Positions 53,786-63,701 are shown, counted from the first letter of the stretch. The stretch: DNA of 64,000 bases from G963662905 sp963662905 (GCA_963662905.2 CAXXFD010000001.1:1-64000); one strand, 5' to 3'. The notes: a model not told the origin generated them from the letters alone. A program made the numbers and translations.

Positions 53786-53916
53786 GCTCTTCAGGAGCAA
53801 TCATTTGCTTTTTGTTCCCGGAGCATTATTCCGTAAAAAAAACTGTCCATAGGCACGCGGTTTCAGAAAAATTCGTAATTTGTTTGAGTTTTCTGAAATC
53901 TAAAAAACCTTGAGAT

Positions 53917-56900
53917 ATGCGGATCGGAATCAATGCTAAGCTTTTATTCTACATTCTACTGGTTATCGTTCTGATTTTCACTGTTACGATCGCCATTGTT
54001 TCCTTCAACAACCACGAAAAATCCTTACGCAGTGCGGTGGAGATGTCGCATTCCATGGCGCAGGAATACTCCAATCAGGCCGAAATAAACCTCAATGAGT
54101 ATATGGACGCCTCGCGCCTGCTGGCACAGCAAATGGAGGATTTTAAGAAAATACCGGTACAATACCGCCGGTCGCTTTTCGCCAATATGATGCAGCAGGT
54201 TTTGCGCAAAAACGAAAATTTTATTGGTGTTTGGACCATCTGGCTGCCCGCCACCATAGATGATCTGGACGAAAAATACATTAACACCCCCGGCAGTACC
54301 CGATTGGGCAATTTTTCGCATACTTATTTTCGCGAGGGAGACCAAATAAAGCTGGAACTGAACGATCCCAACACCATTCTTTTCAAAAGCGACTATTTTA
54401 CCATTCCGCAAAACAGCCTCAAAGAAACACTGCTCGATCCTTATTATTATTCCTATAGCGAAAAAACTGATCAGGTACTGCAAACCAATCTGATTACACC
54501 CATCATTGTTGACGGGGAATTTCAAGGCATTGTTGGTGTTGATGCCCCATTGACCAATTTTCAGGAATGGGCAGAAAAAATAAAGCCATTTGGTACAGGA
54601 TATACCGTGATGTTATCTGCCGATGGTCAAGTAGTTGCCGGCCCTGATGCCTCGCTCCTGGGCAAGAAAGTGGAAGAGCTTTATCCGGAGTTTTCCAGAG
54701 ACAATGACCTTCTTAACAGCATAAAAAAAGGCAAAGATTTTTCTTTTAAAGCAATTGATCCCTTTCTGGGTGGTGAATCTTATTTTTTCTTCGCACCTTT
54801 AAACTCAGGAAATGCACCGCAAACCTGGACCATTGGCGTTGTTGTGCCGATGAAAACCATACGCGCGCAAGCCAACGAAGGTTTATGGCTCACAATAATC
54901 ATTGGTTTGGTTGGCCTGATCCTCCTTACGCTTGTCATCATCTGGGTTTCCTCCCGCATTACCCGCCCGCTTATTACCACAACCCGCGTTTTGAAGCAAA
55001 TGGCACGTGGAGAGGTCGATTCCGTTTCTGAACTTCGTATTTTATCGCAGGATGAAATTGGCGATATGACGCGCGCACTAAATTCATTGGCACAGAGCAT
55101 AAAAAACAGCGCACGATTTGCCGTAGCTATTGGCCAGGGCAAGCTGGAAGAAAAATACAGACCCGTCAGCAAAAACGATTTGCTGGGCAATTCTTTGGTG
55201 AAGATGCAGCAAAACCTGCTGAAGCTCAATACGGAAATCAACAAAAACGCCTGGTTGCAGGAGTCGTTGGTAGAGCTGGCCGACATTATGCGCGGGCAAA
55301 AAGAAATCCGGCAACTGGCCAACGACCTCATCCGCATCATTGCTGAAAAAGCCAATGCACAGGCCGGAGCCATTTATTTAATGGATACAGAAAGCAACAC
55401 ATTAAAACTCACAGGCTCCTATGCTTTTAGCACAAGGAAAAGCAATGCCAGCACATTTAAAGTGGGCGAAGGATTGGTTGGACAAGCTGCCCTGGAAAAC
55501 AAAAGCATTGAGTTTGAAAACGTTCCCGGCGATTTTATTTATATCCAAAGCGGCCTTTCCGAAGGAGAAGCGCCATCCGTATTCATCCAGCCCTGCTCAT
55601 TTGACGGAAAAGTAGCTGCTGTGATTGAACTTGCAAGCGTACGCCCTTTTGAACCGCATATCAAACAAATGCTCGACCGCACCGAAGAAAGTGTAGCAAT
55701 AGCTGTGAACTCGCTGATTGTGCATTTAGAAATGGAGAAACTGCTCAATAAAACCCAGGAGCAGGCAGAAGAACTACGCGTACAGCAGGAAGAACTCAAA
55801 GAATCGAATGAAGAACTTGAACAGCAAACCAGGACGCTACGCGAATCCGAAGAAAAACTACAGATACAGCAGGAAGAACTTCGGGTAGCCAACGAAGAAC
55901 TTCAGGAAAAAACAGACCACCTGCAAGCACAACGCAAAGAAACCGAATTAAAAAACGAAATGCTCGAAAAAGCCGGCAAGGAACTGGAAATCAAAGCGGC
56001 TGAGCTGGAACAAGCCAGCAAATACAAATCCGAATTCCTGGCCAATATGTCGCACGAACTGCGCACGCCGCTCAACAGCCTTTTGATCCTCTCCAAAAAC
56101 CTGGCCGACAATAAAAAAGGCAATCTGAATGCTGATCAGGTCGAATCGGCAGAAATTATTTACAACAGCGGAAACGAACTGCTTACCCTGATCAACGATA
56201 TTCTCGACCTTTCAAAAATTGAAGCCGGCAAGATGGACATTACCATTGAAGATGTCGATCCGCACGAAATTGCCGATTATACGCGCATGCATTTCCGGCA
56301 CATGGTCGAAAACAAAAAGCTGGAATTCATTATTGATGTGCATCCACAAACCGGCGACAGCCTGCATACCGACAGGCAACGACTGGAGCAGGTCATCAAA
56401 AACCTGATGAGCAATGCTATAAAATTTACACATCAGGGCAGCATTACCTTTAAAATTGAGCCAATGGCGGCCTCGGGGAATTTCCAGAACCCCAATTTGC
56501 GCCAGAACGGCGGAATCTGTTTTAGTATTATCGACACCGGAATTGGCATTAAGGAAGAAAAACGCAAAGCCATTTTTGAAGCCTTCCAGCAAGCAGATGG
56601 CAGCACATCGCGCAAATACGGCGGAACCGGCCTGGGGCTTTCAATCAGCCGTGAAATAGCCCGACTGCTAAACGGTGAAATCCGCGTGGAAAGCGAGTAC
56701 GGCAAAGGTTCCCGTTTCTCCATCATACTGCCTATGGGCGAAGGTGAAGCCATCACAAGCCCTGTGCCGGCAACAAATGAAACCAAAAAAGATATCACAT
56801 ATTCAGCACCTCCGGCACAAGGAAATCCCGCCGAAGGTCAAAATAATACCAAAGTTGAATTCTCAGAACCTGTTGTTATTGTGGAAGATGACCGCGATAA

Positions 56901-58086
56901 GATCCAGCAGGGCGATACAGTAATCCTTCTTGTTGAAGACGATCCCAATTTTGCAAAAATACTTTATCAGCAAGCCAAAAACCGAAATTTCAAAGGTATT
57001 GTCTGCGGGAGTGGCGAAGACGCCATCACCATGGCCGAGCGCATCAAACCCGATGCAGTGGTGCTGGACATCCATTTGCCCGGGATGAGCGGCTGGCAGG
57101 TACTCGACCATTTTAAAAACAGCGCCGAACTCCGCCATATTCCCGTGCATATGATGTCGGGTTATGAACGCAATATCGATGCACTGAAAAAAGGAGCAAT
57201 TGGCTATCTGACCAAGCCAATCAAAAACGAAGAGCTGGAATCTGCTTTTGATAAACTTGAGGATTTTATCCAGAAAAAAATGAGCAGCCTGCTTTTGGTA
57301 GAAGATGATGCCAACCTACGCAGGAGCATCAAAAAAATTATTGGGGAAACCGACATCAGCATTACCGACGCAGGCAGTGGCAAGGAAGCCATGGAAGCAC
57401 TCAAAACCACAAACTTCGACTGCATGATCCTCGATCTTGGCCTGCCCGATATGACCGGTTTCGAACTGCTTAAAAAGCTCAATAAAGAAATTAAGCCCCC
57501 GCTGCCGCCCATTATCGTCTATACCGGCAGGGAACTCAGCAAAGAGGAAAACTTTGAACTTCAGAAATATACCGATTCCATTATCATTAAAGGCGTAAAA
57601 TCGGAAGACCGTTTGGTTGATGAAACAGCCCTCTTCCTGCACCGTATGGTCAATAAATTGCCCGCACATCAGCAGGAAATGATCAGTATGCTGCATGATG
57701 AAGACCAAATATTCGCCAACAAAAAGGTAATGATTGTTGATGATGATATGCGCAATGTGATTGCCCTGACAAAAGTGCTTGAGGACAAACAAATTGAAAT
57801 TACAGCCGCAGAAAACGGAGAAAAAGCACTGCAATTGCTCGACGACGAAAAAGGCATTGACCTTGTCCTTATGGACATTATGATGCCCGTAATGGACGGC
57901 TACGAGACAATTTCCCGCATCCGCAAAAACCTGAAGCACAAAAACCTTCCCATCATTGCCCTAACGGCAAAAGCGATGAAGGAAGACCGGTCGAAATGTA
58001 TTAATGCCGGAGCCAACGACTATATTACCAAGCCAGTTAACATCGAAAAGCTGCTCACTTTAATGAGAGTATGGCTCTATTCATAA
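53917..58086 (+). CDS. Multidomain hybrid sensor histidine kinase
   Basis: A 1389-residue kinase. Order: membrane helix (about 10-29), periplasmic Cache-like sensor (30-320), second helix (324-344), HAMP (about 345-400), GAF (about 455-600), coiled coil with repeated QQEEL segments (605-700), HisKA with H713 in NMSHELRTPLNS, HATPase_c (N833 in MSNAIKFT; DTGIGI; GGTGLGLSI) and three receivers with D1051, D1173 and D1320, each with its conserved lysine (K1100, K1225, K1372). It is expected to sense a small extracytoplasmic ligand. A second hybrid kinase and a lone receiver follow at 7 and 4 bp, so they probably form one relay. Confidence 0.95.
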   Translation: MRIGINAKLLFYILLVIVLIFTVTIAIVSFNNHEKSLRSAVEMSHSMAQEYSNQAEINLNEYMDASRLLAQQMEDFKKIPVQYRRSLFANMMQQVLRKNENFIGVWTIWLPATIDDLDEKYINTPGSTRLGNFSHTYFREGDQIKLELNDPNTILFKSDYFTIPQNSLKETLLDPYYYSYSEKTDQVLQTNLITPIIVDGEFQGIVGVDAPLTNFQEWAEKIKPFGTGYTVMLSADGQVVAGPDASLLGKKVEELYPEFSRDNDLLNSIKKGKDFSFKAIDPFLGGESYFFFAPLNSGNAPQTWTIGVVVPMKTIRAQANEGLWLTIIIGLVGLILLTLVIIWVSSRITRPLITTTRVLKQMARGEVDSVSELRILSQDEIGDMTRALNSLAQSIKNSARFAVAIGQGKLEEKYRPVSKNDLLGNSLVKMQQNLLKLNTEINKNAWLQESLVELADIMRGQKEIRQLANDLIRIIAEKANAQAGAIYLMDTESNTLKLTGSYAFSTRKSNASTFKVGEGLVGQAALENKSIEFENVPGDFIYIQSGLSEGEAPSVFIQPCSFDGKVAAVIELASVRPFEPHIKQMLDRTEESVAIAVNSLIVHLEMEKLLNKTQEQAEELRVQQEELKESNEELEQQTRTLRESEEKLQIQQEELRVANEELQEKTDHLQAQRKETELKNEMLEKAGKELEIKAAELEQASKYKSEFLANMSHELRTPLNSLLILSKNLADNKKGNLNADQVESAEIIYNSGNELLTLINDILDLSKIEAGKMDITIEDVDPHEIADYTRMHFRHMVENKKLEFIIDVHPQTGDSLHTDRQRLEQVIKNLMSNAIKFTHQGSITFKIEPMAASGNFQNPNLRQNGGICFSIIDTGIGIKEEKRKAIFEAFQQADGSTSRKYGGTGLGLSISREIARLLNGEIRVESEYGKGSRFSIILPMGEGEAITSPVPATNETKKDITYSAPPAQGNPAEGQNNTKVEFSEPVVIVEDDRDKIQQGDTVILLVEDDPNFAKILYQQAKNRNFKGIVCGSGEDAITMAERIKPDAVVLDIHLPGMSGWQVLDHFKNSAELRHIPVHMMSGYERNIDALKKGAIGYLTKPIKNEELESAFDKLEDFIQKKMSSLLLVEDDANLRRSIKKIIGETDISITDAGSGKEAMEALKTTNFDCMILDLGLPDMTGFELLKKLNKEIKPPLPPIIVYTGRELSKEENFELQKYTDSIIIKGVKSEDRLVDETALFLHRMVNKLPAHQQEMISMLHDEDQIFANKKVMIVDDDMRNVIALTKVLEDKQIEITAAENGEKALQLLDDEKGIDLVLMDIMMPVMDGYETISRIRKNLKHKNLPIIALTAKAMKEDRSKCINAGANDYITKPVNIEKLLTLMRVWLYS

Positions 58087-58093
58087 GCACATT

Positions 58094-59677
58094 ATGGAAG
58101 CAAAACCCAAGATACTTATTGTTGACGATAAACTTCAGAACCTCATTGCCCTGGAGCGGCTTCTCGAAGGTTTTGATGTGGAATTCATCAGGGCTACCAG
58201 CGGAAACGAAGCCATTGCACGCGTAATGAACCACGAATTTGCACTGGCCATAGTGGATATTCAGATGCCTGATATGGACGGTTACGAAACCGTGGAACTG
58301 ATGCGCCAGATCAAAAAATCGCGCTATTTGCCCGTTATTTTCGTTTCAGCAATTTACAAGGAAGATTTCCACATCATCAAAGGAATTGAAACAGGTGCGG
58401 TGGATTTTATCTCAAAGCCTATTGAACAAAGGATACTACGCGGAAAAGTCAAGGTTTTTCTGGAACTTTATATGCAGAAACGTGAGCTCGCCCGCCTTGT
58501 AAAAGAAAAAGAAAAAATCAACAAGCAGCTTCAGGATGCCAAAGAGCGCGCCGAAGAAGCCACACAAGCCAAAAGCCTTTTTCTGGCCAATATGAGCCAC
58601 GAAATCAGGACTCCTATGAACGGTATTATTGGAATGACCGACATCCTGGGGCAGACCGGGCTCGACAAGGAACAAAAAGACTACCTCAACATTATTCAGG
58701 TTTCGAGCCATAACCTGCTGCGGATTATTAACGATATCCTCGATTTTTCAAAAATTGAATCCGCTCAAATTGAGCTCGAAAGCCAGACATTCAACTTATG
58801 GAGACAACTGCAGGAATCCATACAGCTATTGCAGGTAACGAATCGGAAAAACCGGGTAGTGGTTAGCCTTGAAATCGAACCCGATGTCCCCGAATTTGTT
58901 ATTGGTGATGCTTTGCGATTGAAGCAAGTCATTATAAATCTGGTCAATAATGCCCTGAAATTTACCGAGCAGGGAAGCGTAAAGCTGAAAGTCAAAAAAC
59001 ACCGCGAAGGGGATGAAACCCTCAAACTTCTTTTCGAGATTATTGATACCGGCATTGGCATCAGCGAGGAAGCACGCAAAAAGCTGTTCCGCTCCTTCTC
59101 ACAGGCAGACGCCTCTACTACGCGCAAATACGGCGGAACAGGTTTGGGGCTGGCCATTTCCAAAAGCCTCTGCCATTTGATGGATGGCGAAATTGGCGTG
59201 GAAAGCGAAGAAGGAAAAGGCTCCAATTTTTGGTTTACAGCTCTTTTTCAGAAAAATGACGGAGCAAAACCAATGGAAAATAAAAAAGAGGAAAAAGACA
59301 ATATACCGGCACGCCCCCTGAAAATCCTGCTTGCGGAAGACAATGAAATCAACCAAAAAGTAGCCACCGTAAACCTCAAAAAATATGGCCATGAAGTGGA
59401 TCTGGCCAAAAACGGTGTAGAAGCTTTTGACCTTTTTACACGCGAACTCTACGACCTTATTTTGATGGATGTGCAAATGCCCGAAATGGACGGCATTGAT
59501 GCCACACTGAAAATCAGGGCCTATGAGCTCGACAATGATAAAAAACCCATCCGCATTATTGCCATGACCGCCAATACCATGGAAAGCGACAAAGAAAAAT
59601 GCCTGGAAGCCGGAATGGACGATTTTATCGGAAAGCCTTTTAAAATGAACGATTTATTGGAAAAGTTAGGACAGTAA
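58094..59677 (+). CDS. Soluble hybrid histidine kinase (receiver, kinase, receiver)
   Basis: A 527-residue cytoplasmic protein without membrane helices. It has an N-terminal receiver (D55 in AIVDIQMPDMDGY, K108 in FISKPIEQ), a short coiled coil (about 125-160), HisKA with H169 in NMSHEIRTPMNGI, HATPase_c (VNNALKFT; IDTGIGIS; GGTGLGLAIS) and a C-terminal receiver with D459 in LILMDVQMPEMDG. Being driven by a receiver, it may be the second step after the large membrane kinase just upstream (7-bp gap). Confidence 0.95.
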   Translation: MEAKPKILIVDDKLQNLIALERLLEGFDVEFIRATSGNEAIARVMNHEFALAIVDIQMPDMDGYETVELMRQIKKSRYLPVIFVSAIYKEDFHIIKGIETGAVDFISKPIEQRILRGKVKVFLELYMQKRELARLVKEKEKINKQLQDAKERAEEATQAKSLFLANMSHEIRTPMNGIIGMTDILGQTGLDKEQKDYLNIIQVSSHNLLRIINDILDFSKIESAQIELESQTFNLWRQLQESIQLLQVTNRKNRVVVSLEIEPDVPEFVIGDALRLKQVIINLVNNALKFTEQGSVKLKVKKHREGDETLKLLFEIIDTGIGISEEARKKLFRSFSQADASTTRKYGGTGLGLAISKSLCHLMDGEIGVESEEGKGSNFWFTALFQKNDGAKPMENKKEEKDNIPARPLKILLAEDNEINQKVATVNLKKYGHEVDLAKNGVEAFDLFTRELYDLILMDVQMPEMDGIDATLKIRAYELDNDKKPIRIIAMTANTMESDKEKCLEAGMDDFIGKPFKMNDLLEKLGQ

Positions 59678-59681
59678 TCAA

Positions 59682-60083
59682 ATGAAACAAGCGAAAGATT
59701 ATAATTGGTCAGATAAATGCATCCTCATTGCCGAGGACTCCGAACCCAGTGTACTGTATTTCAGGGCAGCGCTCAAAAACACCAAAGCCCGCCTGCTTTT
59801 TGCTCAAAACGGACTGGAAGCCATACGCTTATTCCGGGAAAATCCGCATATCGACCTTGTTTTGATGGATTTGGATATGCCCATTTTAAACGGCCTGGAT
59901 GCAGCAAAACAAATCCGGAGATACAAAGCAGAAGCCATCATTATTGCACAAACGGCACATGTATATCCCGGCGATTTTAAAGATAGCCGCGATGCGGGCT
60001 GCGATGAATTTATGCCCAAACCAATTCCTTTGGAACTGCTGTACACAACCATAGAACGATACCTTAAATCAGGAGAAAGATAA
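59682..60083 (+). CDS. Single-domain response regulator receiver
   Basis: A 133-residue receiver without an output domain. The acidic pair is in ILIAEDSEPSVLYF, the phosphoacceptor D63 in LVLMDLDMPILNGLD, and the lysine in EFMPKPIPLELL. It starts 4 bp after the second kinase. Lone receivers of this kind act as phosphate relays or bind target proteins; the output of this cluster is not visible in the window. Confidence 0.93.
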   Translation: MKQAKDYNWSDKCILIAEDSEPSVLYFRAALKNTKARLLFAQNGLEAIRLFRENPHIDLVLMDLDMPILNGLDAAKQIRRYKAEAIIIAQTAHVYPGDFKDSRDAGCDEFMPKPIPLELLYTTIERYLKSGER

Positions 60084-60087
60084 AAAA

Positions 60088-60885
60088 TTACGCTACGGTG
60101 ATTTTTTGAATTCCGTTCAGGCAACGGATATGCCCGGACTCCTTCTTGGCAGCCCAAAGCGCAAAATTGGCCATCACCCCTTTTTGTCCATAGGAACGGG
60201 GATGATAGATATGATATACGATGGCTTTATTTTTCATTTGCTTGCGGATCAGCCCATTTTGTTCCAAACGCCAGCCAATGTCATTATCCTCACCAACACC
60301 GGGATATTGATAATCTTCATCATAGCCATTTACTTCGAGAAGGTGTTTTTTCAGGATGCCCCAGTTTGCACCCAGCAAAGGGCGTATTTTTAAGGAAACC
60401 GGGAAATACGGATTGTAAATGGCTTCCTTTTTCTTTCCCGAATCCGAGAATAAAACACAGAAAAAACGCAGCCGTCTCAGGCTTTCCTGCTGCATCAATT
60501 TTGTGCTGAATTTCTTCCCAAGCATCACCCTGCGGCCAATCAGAATGCGGTTTTCCTCCATATTGCGCAAATATTCTTTCACAAAATGCCGGTGCGGTAT
60601 GCAGTCGCCATCAATAAACGCACAGGCGTCGAAGCTGCTTGCCCCTATGGCTCTGTTGAGCATTTGGTTTTTGCGGAAGCCCTCATCTTGTTGCTGAAAA
60701 ATATGCCGTATAATGAAATCATAATCCGCGGAATGCGCTTTTAGAAAATCTTTGGTTTCCTCGTTGGCATCATCTTCGGAGAGGATTACTTCAAAATCCA
60801 TGCACGACTGCCGGTTCAATGCTTTGAGGATAAGGCGGAGATTGGGCAGTGCTTTATAGTAGGATATGATGAGGCTTAATTTCAT
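60088..60885 (-). CDS. Glycosyltransferase family 2
   Basis: A 265-residue GT-A fold enzyme. It begins LSLIISYYKALPNLRLILKAL and LNRQSCMDFEVILSEDDAN, the GT2 start. ACAFIDGDCIPHRHFVKEYL carries the DxD metal motif. LGANWGILKKHLLEVNGYDEDY and YPGVGEDNDIGWRLEQNGL are the acceptor-side motifs, with the ED catalytic pair. Donor and acceptor are unknown. The ATG at 60885 is used; the longer frame passes over the promoter box at 60904. It is convergent with the receiver gene. Confidence 0.9.
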   Translation of the reverse strand: MKLSLIISYYKALPNLRLILKALNRQSCMDFEVILSEDDANEETKDFLKAHSADYDFIIRHIFQQQDEGFRKNQMLNRAIGASSFDACAFIDGDCIPHRHFVKEYLRNMEENRILIGRRVMLGKKFSTKLMQQESLRRLRFFCVLFSDSGKKKEAIYNPYFPVSLKIRPLLGANWGILKKHLLEVNGYDEDYQYPGVGEDNDIGWRLEQNGLIRKQMKNKAIVYHIYHPRSYGQKGVMANFALWAAKKESGHIRCLNGIQKITVA

Positions 60886-60903
60886 GTTTGCGCATTGAGG
60901 GGT

Positions 60904-60911
60904 CAAAATTA
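60904..60911 (-). promoter_or_regulatory. -7 box of the GT2 gene
   Basis: The minus strand reads TAATTTTG, 18 bp before the ATG at 60885. Confidence 0.5.
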
Positions 60912-60941
60912 TGGAAATTAAAACTTCTTAAAAAACTCTGG

Positions 60942-61454
60942 TTATAATTCCCGTTCAAATATTAAAATTTCTTCATTCTGAGCCATAAGGCCAAAATTTA
61001 ATTTTCGCAGAAGGGCTACGGAGGCAATATTATCTTTATGGGTTTTCGCCTGCAATACTTTGGCCAAATGATGATCACGCAACCAACTCAATACGGCATT
61101 TATTGCTTCAAACATTAAACCGCGATTTCTAAATTCTTCCTTAATTCCGTAGCCAATTTCAACAACACCCTTATTATCGGGAGGCCCCATAAAGCAAAAA
61201 TCACCTGCCAAAAACATTTCATCCTTTAAAACAATACTCCATAGGCTCTGAAATTCAATATCATCAGGAGAATCAATTAAGCGGGGCAAAATTTGCTTTT
61301 CAATAGCCTCACGAAGTTCGGCATCAATGTAGCTCGAAGATTTTTTAAGCCCCAGCTGCTCCTCAAAAACACCATCCTCCTGCACGTAAAGCTCCAATTG
61401 TCCCCTCTTCAGTGGGAAAAGCATCAAGCGTTCTGTTGTTATCATTGCATACAT
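60942..61454 (-). CDS. GNAT-family N-acetyltransferase (RimJ/RimL-like)
   Basis: A 170-residue protein. ITTERLMLFPLKRGQLELY is the usual start, FLAGDFCFMGPPDNKGVVEIGYGI and EEFRNRGLMFEAINAVLSWL carry the acetyl-CoA binding strand and R-G-L loop, and HKDNIASVALLRKLNFGL is the conserved N..S..l..klGF end. Substrate unknown; proteins or small amines are the choices in this branch. Met 4 is another possible start. Confidence 0.88.
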   Translation of the reverse strand: MYAMITTERLMLFPLKRGQLELYVQEDGVFEEQLGLKKSSSYIDAELREAIEKQILPRLIDSPDDIEFQSLWSIVLKDEMFLAGDFCFMGPPDNKGVVEIGYGIKEEFRNRGLMFEAINAVLSWLRDHHLAKVLQAKTHKDNIASVALLRKLNFGLMAQNEEILIFEREL

Positions 61455-61630
61455 ATTAGTATAATGGTAAATTTACTGCCATTTTTCCAAACCGGACACA
61501 CAAACTGATAAAAACGTTTCTATTGGGAATTTCGTGGAAAGAAAAACTGATAAATCTCCTACAGATTCCTATTTATATTTTTTCCTGAAAATCCGTGTAG
61601 TACTATTCCTAAAAGAGAAATTAAATGTAC

Positions 61631-61638
61631 TATCTTTG
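61631..61638 (+). promoter_or_regulatory. -7 box of the restriction-modification operon
   Basis: TATCTTTG, 25 bp before the ATG at 61664. Confidence 0.55.
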
Positions 61639-61663
61639 TAAAAAGGAAAAATAAGAAATAGAT

Positions 61664-62509
61664 ATGAGCATAAAAAAAAAGTTTTTAGATAAACTTAAAG
61701 ACTTTTCAAAAGAGCTAACTGTGTATGTTTCAGATAAAGTTGGCGATTGGAAAGTGAAGGGGTTTATCGACATTGAAAAGAATATCTACACTATTTCATC
61801 AGACACCAAAATAATCTCCAAAATTCTTGAAATTCAACTTTTCCCAAAATTCCAAGAATTTGCAGACCAAAACGGATACGAAATAGTTCTTGCTGAAATG
61901 CAAAATTGGTATCCTGATTTATCCTTCGTGAATAAAAAAAATCCGAAAATTAAATTTGCGGTCGATATAAAAACGACTTATCGCTTAGATGACTATGATG
62001 GATTTTGCAACGGATTTACACTTGGTTCTCACGGAGAATATTTCAGAAAGAGAACAAGCTCAAAAAACATCCAATTTCCTTACGCTGAATACACCTCTCA
62101 TATTTGCTTGGGAATTTTATACTCAAGAGCATTATCTTCCGACATTGACGAAACTAAAATTCTCAAAATAAACAATTTAGATAAAATTACTTCTGTAATT
62201 AAAGACCTTGTTTTCTTCGCCGAAGAAAAATGGAAAATTTCAAGCGACAAAGGTGGCAGCGGGAATACCGCAAATATAGGAAGCATTCAATATATTGACG
62301 ATATTCTTAAAGGGAATGGTGTATTCAAAAATCTTGGAGAAAAAGTATTTGACGAATATTGGATAAATCAAGGTGTTCTAAAAGTCCCTGACCCAAATAA
62401 AAAAGGCAGCTTTAAAAAGTTGTCCAAATTAACAGAGTTTCTTGAATTTAAAGGATTGAACACAACGAAAATCAATCCAATGAGACCAAAACGAAAAACC
62501 GAAAAATGA
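61664..62509 (+). CDS. EcoRV-like type II restriction endonuclease
   Basis: A 281-residue protein that matches R.EcoRV along its length. The catalytic residues are D85 in NWYPDLSF, D101 and K103 in FAVDIKTTY (PD-D/ExK pattern as D74, D90 and K92 of EcoRV). The recognition loop GGSGNTANIGSIQ (197-209) is nearly the same as that of EcoRV. The predicted cut site is therefore GATATC, blunt. The gene is AT-rich relative to its surroundings, suggesting transfer. It overlaps the methylase gene by four bases and precedes it, with no controller (C) protein gene. Confidence 0.93.
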   Translation: MSIKKKFLDKLKDFSKELTVYVSDKVGDWKVKGFIDIEKNIYTISSDTKIISKILEIQLFPKFQEFADQNGYEIVLAEMQNWYPDLSFVNKKNPKIKFAVDIKTTYRLDDYDGFCNGFTLGSHGEYFRKRTSSKNIQFPYAEYTSHICLGILYSRALSSDIDETKILKINNLDKITSVIKDLVFFAEEKWKISSDKGGSGNTANIGSIQYIDDILKGNGVFKNLGEKVFDEYWINQGVLKVPDPNKKGSFKKLSKLTEFLEFKGLNTTKINPMRPKRKTEK

Positions 62510-63480
62510 AAATATTTGTCCCACCAATTAAATCCCAAGGAATCAAAACCAAACTTGTTGAATGGATTGCCACGAACGTAAAAGACTTAGATTTTGAGCG
62601 CTGGGTAGAACCGTTTATGGGAACCGGTGTAGTCGCTTTTAATGTTCGCCCCAAGAAAGCATTACTATGTGATAGTAATCCACATTTAATAAATTTTTAT
62701 AAGGCCATTCAGAATAAAGAAATAACTAGTGGATTAGTAAAGAAATTTTTAACTGAAGAAGGGGAAAAATTATTAGAAACCAATGGGGAGCATTATTATG
62801 TTGTTAGAGATAGATTTAATGAATCTGGTAATTCTTATGATTTTTTATTCTTAAGTCGTTCGTGCTTTAACGGTATGATGCGGTTTAATAAAAAAGGAGG
62901 CTTTAATGTCCCATTTTGTAAAAAACCAAATCGCTTCGCACAGGCATTGATTACCAAAATCACAAATCAAGTTGAGAACATATCGCAAATTATTGAACTT
63001 GGCGATTATGAATTTAAACACCAAGATTTTAAACGGACTCTATCAGAGTTAAAAAAAACTGATTTGGTTTATTCTGACCCACCATACATAGGAAGACATG
63101 TTGACTATTTTGACAGCTGGTCAGAAGAAGAAGAAATAATCTTGAATAATGGTCTAAAATCCTCAAACTGTAAATTCATTTTATCAACTTGGTTGAGCAA
63201 CAAATACAGAACAAACGATTATGTGTTTTCCGTTTGGAAAAACTGTTTTGTTGCTACAAAAGAACACTTTTATCATGTCGGTGGAAAAGAAACAAACCGC
63301 AATGCGGTTTATGAAGCTCTTTTATCAAATATAGGATTAAAAGATAGCATTTCAAATTTGGAAATGAAATCAAGAATTGAATCCGATAAATCGCAATTAA
63401 CAACCAAGAAAAAGAAATATAAAGTCCCCGAACAACTATCATTAGCATTGGAAGAAGAACAAAAACGGCTATTCGAATAG
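62506..63480 (+). CDS. DNA adenine N6-methyltransferase (Dam/D12 class)
   Basis: A 324-residue D12-class enzyme that methylates adenine and would protect host GATATC sites. The SAM motif is WVEPFMGTGVVAFNV, the second is ALLCDSNPHLINFYKAI, and the catalytic motif IV is LVYSDPPYIG. FLFLSRSCFNGMMRFNKKGGFNVPF is the family's central segment. M.EcoRV is of the same class. It starts inside the end of the nuclease gene (ATGA overlap), so translation is coupled. Confidence 0.94.
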   Translation: MKIFVPPIKSQGIKTKLVEWIATNVKDLDFERWVEPFMGTGVVAFNVRPKKALLCDSNPHLINFYKAIQNKEITSGLVKKFLTEEGEKLLETNGEHYYVVRDRFNESGNSYDFLFLSRSCFNGMMRFNKKGGFNVPFCKKPNRFAQALITKITNQVENISQIIELGDYEFKHQDFKRTLSELKKTDLVYSDPPYIGRHVDYFDSWSEEEEIILNNGLKSSNCKFILSTWLSNKYRTNDYVFSVWKNCFVATKEHFYHVGGKETNRNAVYEALLSNIGLKDSISNLEMKSRIESDKSQLTTKKKKYKVPEQLSLALEEEQKRLFE

Positions 63481-63544
63481 TTTGGTTACTTCGCATTAAC
63501 CACCACTGCGTTCATCCTTTTATCTTGAATAACCACCGGATATT

Positions 63545-63676
63545 TTAACTCAGGAACAATTAAGCATTCTCCAAAAACCTGAAAAACTAATTTACGATAT
63601 CCCTCCAAACATTAAAAAGAGAATCACGCTAATTAAAAAATCGCTAATTTTCTTAAATAGCCGAACTCTTATTTAA
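63545..63676 (+). pseudogene. Open fragment without a start codon, possible gene remnant
   Basis: One frame reads LTQEQLSILQKPEKLIYDI and on to a stop at about 63676 with protein-like composition, but there is no start codon or promoter-like element. It may be the remains of a gene lost next to the restriction-modification pair. Chance is possible in such AT-rich DNA. Confidence 0.25.
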
Positions 63677-63701
63677 GAAAACAGCGGAATTCTTAAATAA
63701 G
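63668..63701. repeat. 12-bp perfect inverted repeat between the methylase and carB
   Basis: CTTATTTAAGAA (63668-63679) is mirrored by TTCTTAAATAAG (63690-63701) with a 10-base spacer. A further related TTCTTAAATAG lies about 20 bp upstream. It lacks a T-run and GC-rich stem, so it is not a standard terminator and could be a protein binding site. Confidence 0.7.
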
